A DNA stretch of 64,000 nt, taken from NCBI GenBank assembly GCA_029216955.1, contig JANAVB010031417.1, positions 18,322,219 through 18,386,218 on the forward strand. The letters run 5' to 3'. Positions 37,593 to 47,241 of the stretch are shown here, piece by piece (position 1 is the first letter of the stretch; every line of letters starts with the position of its first letter). The DNA comes from Iris pallida. Its lineage: Eukaryota; Streptophyta; Magnoliopsida; Asparagales; Iridaceae. The notes below the pieces were generated by a model. It saw nothing but the letters and a program-made list of their open reading frames with translations, made no database searches and was not told the origin of the DNA. A program made the translations under genes and the position numbers.

Positions 37593-38690
37593 TCAAGGCT
37601 CGAAGAGATATGGGAATCGCTCCCGTATGTCGTCCTCTCTCTCTCTCAGGTAGACTCACCTGGAGAGTGGTGTCTCCATGCAATACGAACCAAGGGAATG
37701 ACCTGGTTCCGGAGCACCTTCTCTCTTCGGTCCAAGATCTCAATCGGCTTCTCTGGATAGCTGAGTGTCGGTCCCACTTCGATCTCGGAGTGGTCCAAGA
37801 CGTGACTGGGATCTGCCATGTACCGTCTCAGCTGTGACACGTGGAACACGTTGTGCACTCCCTCTAGTGCGGACGGTAACTCCAGTCGGTAAGCCACTGC
37901 ACCGACCCTGCCCAAGATACGAAAAGGTCCGATGTATCATGGACTAAGCTTTCCATCGCCACCAAAACGAATCTTGCCACGCGTCGGAGAAATCCGCAGT
38001 GACACAAGATCACCAACCTAGAACAAAAACACAAGACTTAAAGCTTGATCTAAAACAATCACAATCAGACTCAAATATTAGAAAAATCTAAACTATACCT
38101 CAAACTCCAATGGCCTCCGGTGGCTATCGGCCCAATGCCGCTGCCTATCCTGCGCCACCCGAAGTCTATCTCTGATAACCCTGACCTTCTCTGCAGCATC
38201 CACTACCATCTCAGGGCCAAGCAAAACCCTCTCGCCGATATCATCCCAAGACAAGGGAGTACGGCACCTCCGTCCGTATAGAGCCTCGAAAGGTGACATC
38301 TCTATACTGGCTTGGTAGCTGTTGTTGTAAGCAAACTCTACCAAGTGAAGGTGGTCCTCCCAAGATCCCCCGAAGTCCAAGACACAGGTACGAAGCATAT
38401 CCTCGAGGGTCTGAAGCGTCCTCTCCGACTGCCCGTCTGTCTGGGGGTGGTATGCGATACTGAACTTGAGCGATGTGCCCAAGCTAAGCTGCAAACTCCT
38501 CCAGAAGTAGGAAGTGAATCGGCTGTCCCGATCCGAGACTATACTCATTGGAACCCTGTACAATCGGACTATCTGCCGCACGTACATCTCGGCCAGCCTC
38601 TCCGTAGACAAACCCACCTTGAAAGGCAAAAAGTGGGCCGATTTGGTCAATCGATCAACAATGACCCAAATTGCATCCTTCTCTCCTGGA
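37593..38690 (-). pseudogene. Integrase and chromodomain-like tail of element 4
   Basis: Minus strand. The frame starts at [18 protein letters not shown] near 38682 (first catalytic Asp in VDRLTKSA), with the second Asp in [10 protein letters not shown] and the Glu in QTDGQSERT; the N-terminal zinc part is missing. It runs to LEFEV at 38099, then an 81-bp intron-like insert (38018-38098), then GDLVSLRISPTRGKIRF. A TGA near 37938-37940 replaces the expected Arg in KLSP.YIGPF. The C-terminal tail VFHVSQLRRY...VIPLVRIAWRHHSPGEST is typical of the Tekay chromodomain-like end; a one-base indel near 37655 breaks the frame just before the final ERFPYLFEP stop. Integrase would insert the cDNA in chromatin. 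Confidence 0.87.
38018..38098 (-). other. Putative 81-bp intron in the integrase gene of element 4
   Basis: Minus strand: exon end GAG, then GTATAG..., T-rich sequence, ...TTTTTGTTCTAG, then GTTGGTGAT. Removal gives the continuous residues EFEVGDLVS expected for this place in Tekay integrases. The insert has a stop right at its start and size and base composition typical of a short plant intron. Confidence 0.6.
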
Positions 38691-38699
38691 GAGGCTCTG

Positions 38700-39267
38700 C
38701 TCGGATCACTGGGTCGCTCACCATGTACTCGACGTATCGGCTCAACCGGCCGAACTCCGCCGCATACTCCTCCACAGTCATACTGCCCTGCTGCAGGTTC
38801 TGAAACTGCCGTACTAGGCCGATCTTGTCTGTGGGGGAAAAGAACATCTCTCTGAACAGGGCCCGAAACTCAGCCCAAGTGTGGCCCTCTCCTGCAAGAG
38901 CCGGCTCGTTCCGGAACCATGTCCGGGCAACATCTAATAACTGCAAGCCAACCGCCTCGACCTTCAGGTCGTCTGCCAGGCGGGAGGCCCTCATCTGACG
39001 CTCGATATCCTCGAGCCAGTCATCAGCATAAACAATGCCCTCGGTCCCTCTGAAATCCCTCGGACCCATCTTCTTGAAAGCCTGGATGTCTCCGGGCTTC
39101 TGCTGCTGCGCCTCCCGCTGCGGAGCCCCACGCTCCACCGTAGCCAGGGCCAACCTATGGGCATCCTCCATGCCCTGGCGCATGGCCTCAGTCTGTCTCA
39201 TCTGTGCCTCGTACTGGGCCCGCTGGGACTCCAGCACCTGCTGAAAGAATGCGAGCATCTGCACCAT
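38700..39267 (-). pseudogene. Gag N-terminal and capsid part of element 4
   Basis: Minus-strand frame from 39267, MVQMLAFFQQVLESQ. A Q/E-rich helix is followed by a Retrotrans_gag core ([46 protein letters not shown]). It resembles the gag of element B (FSGTEGIVVADDWLDS). The capsid end, zinc knuckles, protease and RT are deleted; around 38682-38705 the sequence passes into integrase in another frame. The upstream side is cut at ~39273. Confidence 0.85.
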
Positions 39268-39273
39268 GTAGGG

Positions 39274-39375
39274 TGTAAAAATTATGACACGCTGACATAA
39301 GACTCAGCCAAAGTCATACGCTCAAGTCCATACGCTCAGTCAAAGCCATACGATCAAGGCCATACGCTCAGCCAA
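39274..39375. repeat. Fragment with CATACGCTCA motifs, possible 5' tip of a Tat LTR
   Basis: Starts TGTAAAAATTATGACACGCT right after the gag of element 4 and has CATACGCTCA three times plus CATACGATCA in ~85 bp. This motif is otherwise typical of element 3 in this window. It may be the start of the LTR of element 3, separated from the rest by LTR D, or of a related copy. I could not confirm a target duplication. Confidence 0.4.
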
Positions 39376-39540
39376 TGTAGCCCCCTTCCCAGAAATTTGT
39401 AAATATTTTATTTTAATTATTTTATCCGAATGGTTATTTTTAGATTCTGTAAATAAATATCATTTCGTGTACACAATCTTTATGTGAAGGACCTACTTTA
39501 GAAATTTAGATTTTATTGTATTCATTTAGAAGTTACAGGT

Positions 39541-39621
<81 letters not shown>

Positions 39622-39637
39622 TTTATATATATATTGG

Positions 39638-39690
<53 letters not shown>

Positions 39691-39699
39691 TATATATAT

Positions 39700-39869
39700 G
39701 GGAGCGGATCGGGAGCCCCGCCCGCGGAGCCCCGCCGAAGCCCCGCTCCCCCTTAGCCGTTGGATCGCGCGGGCGGGGGCGGGCCCCACGCGGGCCCCGC
39801 GCGATCCGATGGTGCAGGGGGGACGGGGCTTCGACGGGGCTCCGCGGGCGGGGCCTTTGATCCGCTTCC
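39700..39869. mobile_element. GC-rich inverted-repeat element (MITE-like) inside a TA tract
   Basis: 170 bp with ~50-bp imperfect terminal inverted repeats: left GGGAGCGGATC...CCCCGCCCGCGGAGCCCCG, right its complement ending GATCCGCTTCC. The middle has a second inverted repeat (GGATCGCGCGGG / CCCGCGCGATCC). It is the only strongly GC-rich block here and is flanked by TA repeats. About 36 bp (ATATAGGTTTATATATATAT plus TGGATTATAT) occur on both sides (near 39611-39650 and 39871-39910). No ORF; a non-autonomous foldback or MITE is likely. Family unknown. Confidence 0.65.
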
Positions 39870-42070
39870 TATATATATATATATAGGTTTATATATATAT
39901 TGGATTATATATAGGAATATATGGAGACATATATTTTGTGTAGATATTTATATACGTGTATACGTGTATATATACAAGTATATATAAATATATGTGAGTA
40001 TGAATAAATATATATTAAATAAATGTGTGCGTATATATATGTGTGTGTTTGTGAATATATATAAATAAATATTATATATTATATGTGTGTAGGACTATAT
40101 AAATAAATAAGTATGGAAGCAACTTCTATATATATATTATAAGAGTTTTTGATAATAAAAATGTATTTTTATTTTTAAAATGTTAGTAAATAAATGATTA
40201 GATATATTTAGAAATGCTTATTAAAATTAACTATTAAATAATTATTACTTAGTTGATGATTGTGTAATCATTAAGTAATAGTTATTGAATAATGATTATA
40301 ATATCATTAAGCAATGATTGATTAGTAACTCCTAATCATTAAATTTCCTAATGATTAGGTAGAATCATTGAAATGATTATTAATGATTAGTCTTGGGTAG
40401 TGTTATATTTGGAGCATATATGCTACTGAACGGTTCATTGCATAAGAAGTAGAAATTAAGGTGTGGGACCCATTGTATTATTATTACTACTATTTACGAA
40501 GGGATTACCTAGGCTTCTTTTTCTACTATCCACTGTGCTGCACACAGTTTGCGCCCGAACTTCATGGGCCAATCATACAACACCCGACCCTCTTTTTTGC
40601 ATTGTGTATATATATGTATATTAAGATGAAGGCAGACCCGAGCCAACAGAGCGTAAACCCGAGAGAGGAGTTTCCGACCTCCTCTCCTTAATACGCGCGA
40701 GAGTGGAGAGTTTCCATCTAAACACTCAAACCCTAAGAACGCCGACATCCGTGCGCCGACCCCCTACCCAGGCGACCGCTCGCCGCCGGCGTCGCCACCA
40801 CCGGCGGCCGGGAACAGCCGCCGACCCGCGTGCGCGGTCAGGATCGTCAGAGCACAGCGCAGCAGTAGCAGTTGCAACACCGACTTCCCGGTAAGATCCT
40901 GATCTCGATACTCCGTCTTTTCGCGAACCGTAAATTAGTTTGGAAAGCCAACATGACCTTCTCGAAACTCCAGTAATTAGATTTCGTATAGGATGCACAA
41001 CCAGACCATGAGATCGACCCGAAGTTGGTCAAAAACCTGTAGAAAACAGAACACAAAGACAGTCCAAGCATCCACGTTGGAAGATCATTTTCGATCGATC
41101 CAGTACCATATTAGGAATTCTAATTGAACATGTTTTTAGACAACATATAGGGCTAGAAAACCTTTTTTTGCAGAAACCAATTTTGATAACTGTGTGTCGA
41201 GAAATCGAATCCCAAAGTTTCCCAAAAATCTGTTTTCAAAACTTGAAAATTGTTCCACACGACCTGCGTCACGCCAATTCGGAAGACGTGGTCACGCACC
41301 GTGAGCATCGAAAGCTGCGTAACAGTTTCGTGGTCGTGTGGGCTTTGACGGAATTCAAATTGGTCGCGTGTGCGCGACGAATTTGACGCGTATCCGTCGA
41401 AATCGCCCCGTATCCGTCCAATGCAAATTCAGTCATAACTTTGTGCACACTCGTTAGATCGAGACGAAACTTGCGCCAACAGAATTGTATCGTTTTTTCG
41501 GTCCTGTATGCCAAGTTTGGTCCAATTCTGAGACAGTTGAATCCGACGTCGTTTTGCGGGCCCCACGGTCCCACTCAACGGACGATTTTGTGCACGGCCC
41601 GCCGGAATCCAACTCTGGACATACGGTTGGGTTCATATCAGAAAACTAGATCCGTAGACATATAGTTTGACGACTTTAGAGACCGTTGACTCTGGCACGC
41701 TTTTCGGTGCAAAGTGGGTCCAACGGCGGACATCGTTTTTGTCTAAAATTACCGTTTTGCCCCTGTATCCAGAATTGGACGTAAGGACAGGCAATCCTAG
41801 CTAATTGGACTATTCTGAGATCATTGGTATTGTTTATTTCAGCTTCCGGGGACTGTTGTACGGGTTTTGACTATAGGGGCACATTGAGTAGTTCAGATTC
41901 TCGGTTTCACCAGCAAAGGACCACAGGCGAGTACAGTTTATTGTTTGCATTTCGATATTGATCTTTACTATATTTCATTGATTGGTCATTAGTTATGTGA
42001 TATTTTTATACTCTATTATAAATTGTTGAGTCGGGAATGAGAAGTACCAAGGATGTGTGATCCGACCATA

Positions 42071-42353
42071 GACAGTGCTTAGACATTGTAGACAGTGCTT
42101 ATTTTTCTGCAAGTAGACATTGTAGACAGTGCTTATTTTCCTGCAAGTAGACATTGTAGACAGTGCTTATTTTCCTGCAAGTAGACATTGTAGACAGTGC
42201 TTATTTTCCTGCAAGTAGACATTGTAGACAGTGCTTATTTCCTGCAGTAGACATCGTAGACAGTGCTTACTTTTCTGCAGTAGACATCGTAGACAGTGCT
42301 TATTTTTCTGCAAGTAGACATTGTAGACAGTGAGTAGACATTGTAGACCGTGC
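42071..42353. repeat. Tandem 34-bp array in LTR D
   Basis: About eight full and two partial copies of GTAGACATTGTAGACAGTGC followed by TTATTTTCCTGCAA. Later copies have CATCGTAGAC. Each unit holds TGTAGAC twice in altered form. It lies ~500 bp before the end of LTR D. Confidence 0.9.
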
Positions 42354-42836
42354 GGTGTAGTACCCCAGACCAATCATATATCAAAGGTACTTCAAACGGT
42401 GGAAAGTATATTGGTCTATTTATTACTATTGATTTTCTTACGGCTTTACTGATATTTTCAAAACTCATGATTGATGCCTAACCTTTGTCTTATAGTCATT
42501 TTCTTTATTTGAAATTGCATTCAGTGAATTGTGCTCGTTCCATTCCTGACTGGAAACCATATTTTTTAGGTTAGCCGATGATTCACTTAGCTTGGGAGTG
42601 ACGGGTGTAATTGCAGACGAAAAGCCTAGAGACTAGTTAGATAGATGAATTGTAGTCATTGTACAAGTTTATATTTTTCTGCAAAATATAAATCTTGTGA
42701 ATATTGTAAATTAAATTAGTTTATGAATGAGCATTATTTGTGATTTTGATCTACATGGCCGTGACAGCGTTCTACCGCCGACTCTGCGGCGTAGGCTGGC
42801 TTGGACACGTCTCGTATCCGTTTAAAAAAAAACGGG

Positions 42837-43807
42837 TGCAGGTCGTGAATATTTTATTATTTCTTGAGATGACAGCACAGCATGTATTTAATGAAGGATG
42901 AATCTGACACTTCGTCTTTCGTGCAAAGACAGCTGCCCTATGAAGATTAGCCGTCGTATAGGTTTTCGAGAATTGATTTTGTCTCTTACGAGGACAGCTC
43001 AGCAGCCATCATAAATAAAGAGCCATCATTACTGTCATTTCTGACAGTCTGTCAGCCATCATATCTGCAGCACGACGCTCGAGAGATATTTGTCAGTATT
43101 TGAAGATATGGCGTATTTAAGAAGATTGAAGACAGCCATGTGTCTACTCCCTCAATGCATACGGCTCCTTGCCAAGTGAGCGTATGGACTCCATACGACT
43201 CCTTGCCAACCAAGTGAGCGTATGGACTCCATACGACTCCTTGCCAACCAAGTGAGCGTATCAGCTTTATATGATCCAAGTCAGTGTATGCAAGACATGT
43301 GCCTTCAAAAGCTAGCGTATGGCTCTTCTTCAAAGATAGCGTATCATAGCAAATGCATCCAGGATGATTTTCAACGTACAGTCAACACACGTTCTCACGT
43401 GTCCTGTACTCAGTTACCCACTTATTCAGAAGTTATGCAACGTGGCATTCATGCCATCAATCTCTCCTAGATATATTCCACTACTTTCAACCGCACTCCA
43501 ACGTGTCTCCATCAGAATTCGCCACACGTCCCTGCAGTTATGCACACGTCAAGTAACTGACTGAGCGTATGCTTCAGAACAGTTATCCAGAACTCTATAA
43601 AAGAGAGTTTCTTCATCTTTATTAGACACGACGGTCAATTTCAGAGAGAACAGAGAGATTGCCCAGTTGCTGTCCAAGTTCTTCAAAGTTCGAGTTTTCT
43701 TCATCGCATCGTCCAAGGGATAAAGTAATCGTCTTCTAGATTAGATTCCTACAGTTGTAATTTTCTCAGAAACATAATAAATAAAGTAAATTTATTTATG
43801 GAAAACA
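42837..43807 (+). repeat. 5' LTR of element 3
   Basis: The right end ...GGAAAACA at 43807 lies three bases before the primer site. The last 300 bp match LTR 2 of element 2. The left border is unsure: TGCAGGTCG at 42837 looks like the TGTAGGTCC start of LTR 2, but the same bases also fit the end of LTR D. It holds at least six AGCGTAT motifs, in part in a ~38-bp tandem (43140-43270: GAGCGTATGGACTCCATACG). Confidence 0.7.
43596..43602 (+). promoter_or_regulatory. TATA box of LTR 3 (TATAAAA)
   Basis: Context AACTCTATAAAAGAGAGTT, at the same place as the palindromic TATA box of LTR 2. It would start the genomic RNA about 30 bp downstream. Confidence 0.7.
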
Positions 43808-45114
43808 AATTGGCGACTCTGCTGGGGAAAGCTGTCTCCTCCAACGAGATAGCAACAACTCAATGCGATACTTCGTCGATCGGCTTGACGAAGAAGACGA
43901 TGGTCGTACAATTCGACCAATCTGCTTACGAAGAAATGCTCAAGGCGAAGGAGGGCCAAACTGCTTCCTCCGCTCTTCCTGCTGCCAAGAAGAAGGGACA
44001 CTCTGTCTATGTCCCCAAGTCTTCTTCGACAGCCCGATACGCTTCTGTCACTTCTCACGCTGACAAGAACACGTCTTCAACTTCAACGAAGCATGCTTCG
44101 GCTTCTCTGAACACGGCAACAGTGGCTTCTCCTAGTCACGCTGACAAAGTGGGTTCTTTAACCAAGTCAGCGTGTCCAAGGAAAACCATCTCTGGACATG
44201 TCAAAGTCTCTTCTCCCTCTACTCTTACGACAGCAGTCGGCTCTTTAGCCATTAATGACTCTGCGCGTATAGCAGTCAAAGGGCAGCGTACGGCAAAGGT
44301 AGCGTACAAAAGCCAACAGCAGGCAGCGTACGCTAAGCCAAAGCCAGCGTATGCTAATAAAAAGGCAGCGTATGACCAGAAGTCCAAACCGAAGTCAGCG
44401 TATGCTAACAGATACAGTCCTTTGACTGTTTCTCAAAATCAGGCTGGGGGTTCTCTTCTACAGAACATACAAATGATTCCCCCACAACTTGCATATCTTG
44501 TACCAACCAAGGAGAAAGACTCTTTAGTCAACTCCTCTACTCTTGAGGTCTTTACCTCTGGGGTTAATTTGACTAGTACTTTTACTAGATCAAACAAAGG
44601 AAAACGCCTTTTGGCTACTTCCTCTAAAGATGGATTATTACCGACTCCTAGTCGGAATAATACCCATCTTCCTTCTCTCAAAATTTCTCGATCTGAGAAA
44701 GGCAAATTACAAGTATCCAAGACTGATACCAAAGTCATATCTCCTACGGATCTTCGTAACAAACTTAATCAGAATCATCTCAGTTCCACTTCTGGTATTA
44801 AGAAGCCTGATCAAACTGAGACAAGTATACTAGACCCTGATGCAGAATATGCCAAGAACTATGTTGCTCAAATTAATCAGTCTTTATACACTCAAGAACC
44901 GAGAAGACAGAAGAACAAAAGACAAGTTTCTACACAGAAACTATCTTCAAGTACTTCCCAATCTGTTCCTACAGATCTCCGGGAGTATTTGCAGAACAAA
45001 CGGAGAATCGACACTCCATCTGGCTATGACATTGCTCATATTTGCCATGAAAAGCATGGTTGCAACTTCCAACCTCGGGTTGTGATTCAGTGTTGTTGTT
45101 CACCAAAAAGATGA
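43798..45114 (+). pseudogene. Gag N-terminal region of element 3, low-complexity
   Basis: 438 open codons; the true start is unclear because the first ones cover the LTR end and primer site. S/T/A/K-rich. At ~44270-44410 the repeated residues AYAKP, AYANK, AAYDQ, SAYAN come from seven closely spaced AGCGTA(T/C) words. It aligns with 5229-6776 of element 2, where AQS repeats coded by GCGCAG stand at the same place. It ends at TGA 45112-45114, where element 2 has Arg, and the frame goes on directly (SVFERIQYEP). Function unknown beyond being the N-terminal arm of Gag. Confidence 0.7.
43811..43827 (+). other. Primer-binding site of element 3, Arg-tRNA-like
   Basis: TGGCGACTCTGCTGGGG follows the LTR end by three bases. 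As I recall the 3' end of plant tRNA-Arg(ACG), its complement would be TGGCGACTCCACTGGGG, 15 of 17 matching. Use of tRNA-Arg is reported for Ogre-type Tat elements; the exact tRNA should be checked. Confidence 0.7.
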
Positions 45115-46671
45115 TCTGTTTTCGAACGGATTCAATATGAACCAATATTGGATGAAGATGAACCTCTTTATGCTTCTGTCAACATGACCTCCAGAAATAT
45201 TGGGGGTAGCATACGGTCTGATGCTATATCAGATTCTGAAGATGGTGTTTATCTCGGCACCCGATCCAGGACCGGAGGCTTGGCCAGGGTCTCTTCTTCT
45301 TCTCATCCAAATGATAATCCAGAGATCACAGAGGACTTCCTTGGAGAGTCCAATTTTCCAGTATTGACTCCTGTAAATAGTCTCGGGAAAGATACTGACT
45401 CACACAGCGATGATTCAGAACAGACTGTTTCATCATCTATTCCTCGAATGATTACCACTTACATGGTAGACGACAATCATGAACCTTCAACTAGCACTGA
45501 AGCTCATGAACAGAGGATTTCTTCCTTGGAACAACAGTTGCGAGCTATGGCAGATACATTGAATGCTATGCACACTCTTATGCAAGCTCAGCATCAAACT
45601 CAGCAAGTTCAACAAACAGTACCACCAGTGGTATTAAATACTCCCATTGCCCCAAATCCGGAACCCTCTACTATTCCGGAGGTACAATCTAATGTTCCTG
45701 TACAACCCACTCCAAGTCAGTCCGGAGCTGGGGGTGGTACATATGCTGCAGTCCCTCCTCCCAATTACACTCAACAAGTTATAACTCCATAATCTTCCGG
45801 AATTGTTACTGAAGAGTTAAGGAATCTCCGAACTCAATTTGAGGCATTTAAACAAAAGGATGGTTTACAAAGGTTAGGCATCAAGCAACCTTATCCGATA
45901 GAATGGAAGCAAGTGTCGTATCCACAAAAATACAAACCTCCGACCATTTCTTTCTTTGATGGGACTGCCTCCCCAAGTCAGTTCATTAATCACTTTGAAG
46001 TAATGACTGATCAGTTGCAACCAAGCGATGCCCTTCTCACTCGGGTGTTCGTCGGATGTCTCAAAGGAACGGCTTATGAATGGTATAGAAGTCTCCCTGA
46101 TGGGTGCATTACCTCATTTGCCGGTTTCAAACAAATATTTCTTGAACGGTTCTATGAAGGGCTCAATGACATGACCATGTCAGCCCTCATAAGAATTAAA
46201 CAAAAAAATAATGAGACTACCGAGGACTTCATTGAAAGATTAAGAAGAGAAGCCCTCAAAATGCCTCTCGGAACTCCCGATGCTGTTACTATCGACACTT
46301 GCAAGTCGAATCTCTTACCAATCATCAGCATGTGGACAGGGTCCACTCAGTTCCAAGATTGGCCTTCATTCATCGTCAGTGCCAAAGCTGCCGAAGTCAG
46401 TGCTGAGACCTTCAAAGGCCTGGGGGTACAAATGGCTCCCAAGGAATCAAATCAGAGTGCTAGCAATAGTACTCGACCCAATAATCGAAAAGGGAAAGAG
46501 GCTCTTGAAGTCAATCTCCAAAGCAGTAGTCAAGAGGTAAAGGCTACCCAAGCTACCCCAGCTCCAACAAATCAACAACAGAGACCTCCTCGGCCGAAGG
46601 AAGAATATTCTTTCGACGATGACGATGTTCAGGGTATTTTTGAATGCTTTCTCAAAGGTAACAAAATATAA
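45115..46671 (+). pseudogene. Gag capsid region of element 3
   Basis: Same frame with single stops. 45148-45792 holds a short coiled coil (EQRISSLEQQLRAMADTLNAM) and a P/Q-rich linker (QPTPSQSGAGGGTYAAVPPPN). TAA at 45790-45792 stands where CAA is likely. 45793-46671 carries the Retrotrans_gag core (FINHFEVMTDQLQ, YEWYRSLPDGCITSF, FLERFYEGLNDM). TAA at 46669-46671 again fits CAA, as element 2 has Gln there. The product would be the main capsid protein. Confidence 0.87.
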
Positions 46672-47241
46672 TTGCCAGAAATCAAAAAGCCTGATGAAGC
46701 CAACAAGACAGATCATCCAAAATACTGTCCATATCATAGAATGCTGGGTCATACAATCCGGTCTTGCTATGTATTAAAAGGAAAGATACAAGAGATGATT
46801 AAATCAGGAGCTGTGATACTGACACCCAAAGACAAGACAGTCACAGCAAATGTAATTTTAATACAGTTCGGTGACTTCCCTCCTTTAATGGTGGAAAGTG
46901 GGATTGTTTCTATCCCCAAAGCAACTCTCGAAGTTGTGAACATCCCACCAGCACAGAATGAAGGACTTGTTCCTGTCACAACTAAGAAGGGAGAGATCAT
47001 GTGGATCCACCCGGATTTAATGACGGAGTTTGAGACGTCTTCCTCTTCTCCTCGGAAGACTCCTTTATCTAAAAAGAAACTCGGGAAGACTACGTCATGC
47101 AATGTGACTTCTAGTATCACATCCGATTTTTATCTAACCTCTACTTTCATCTTGGCAGGAAATTCACTCCCTACGGAGATAAAACCTGTACCTCAATCTG
47201 AAGATAGGTACAAGCCTGCATTTCATCTATACAGTTCATAA
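46672..47241 (+). pseudogene. Gag C-terminal part of element 3 with CHHC knuckle
   Basis: Open for 189 codons. The Tat-type knuckle CPYHRMLGHTIRSC (C-X2-H-X4-H-X4-C) comes at residues ~18-32, then CYVLKGKIQEMI, then a linker with FGDFPPLM and IMWIHPDLM, both also seen in element 2 around 8415-8570. It ends at TAA 47239-47241 (probably a former CAA) and continues in frame into the G-patch-like segment. Confidence 0.83.

Larger units (their letters stand above)
39376..42848 (+). repeat. LTR D: long LTR of a chromovirus-like element, probably solo
   Basis: Starts TGTAGCCCCCTTCCCAG, in the style of LTR B. It has a TA-rich section (39540-40030) and AT-rich sequence to ~40450. A promoter/leader-like block follows (TATATATATGTATATTAAG near 40605, then GC-rich 40740-40890), then unique sequence and a tandem array. 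Near the right side lie CGTAGGCTGG and a hairpin CCGTTT...AAACGG followed by GCAGGTCGTGA, parallel to the CGTAGGCTGG...GGGTCGTGACA end of LTR B, so the LTR seems to end near 42848 with its CA altered. No internal coding part and no target duplication were found. Small ORFs here are not supported. Confidence 0.6.

Noticed and set aside
43811..43827. Start of gag at 43798 before the primer site
   Set aside because: The frame is open there, but a coding start inside the LTR end and primer site is unlikely; the true gag start must lie further on.
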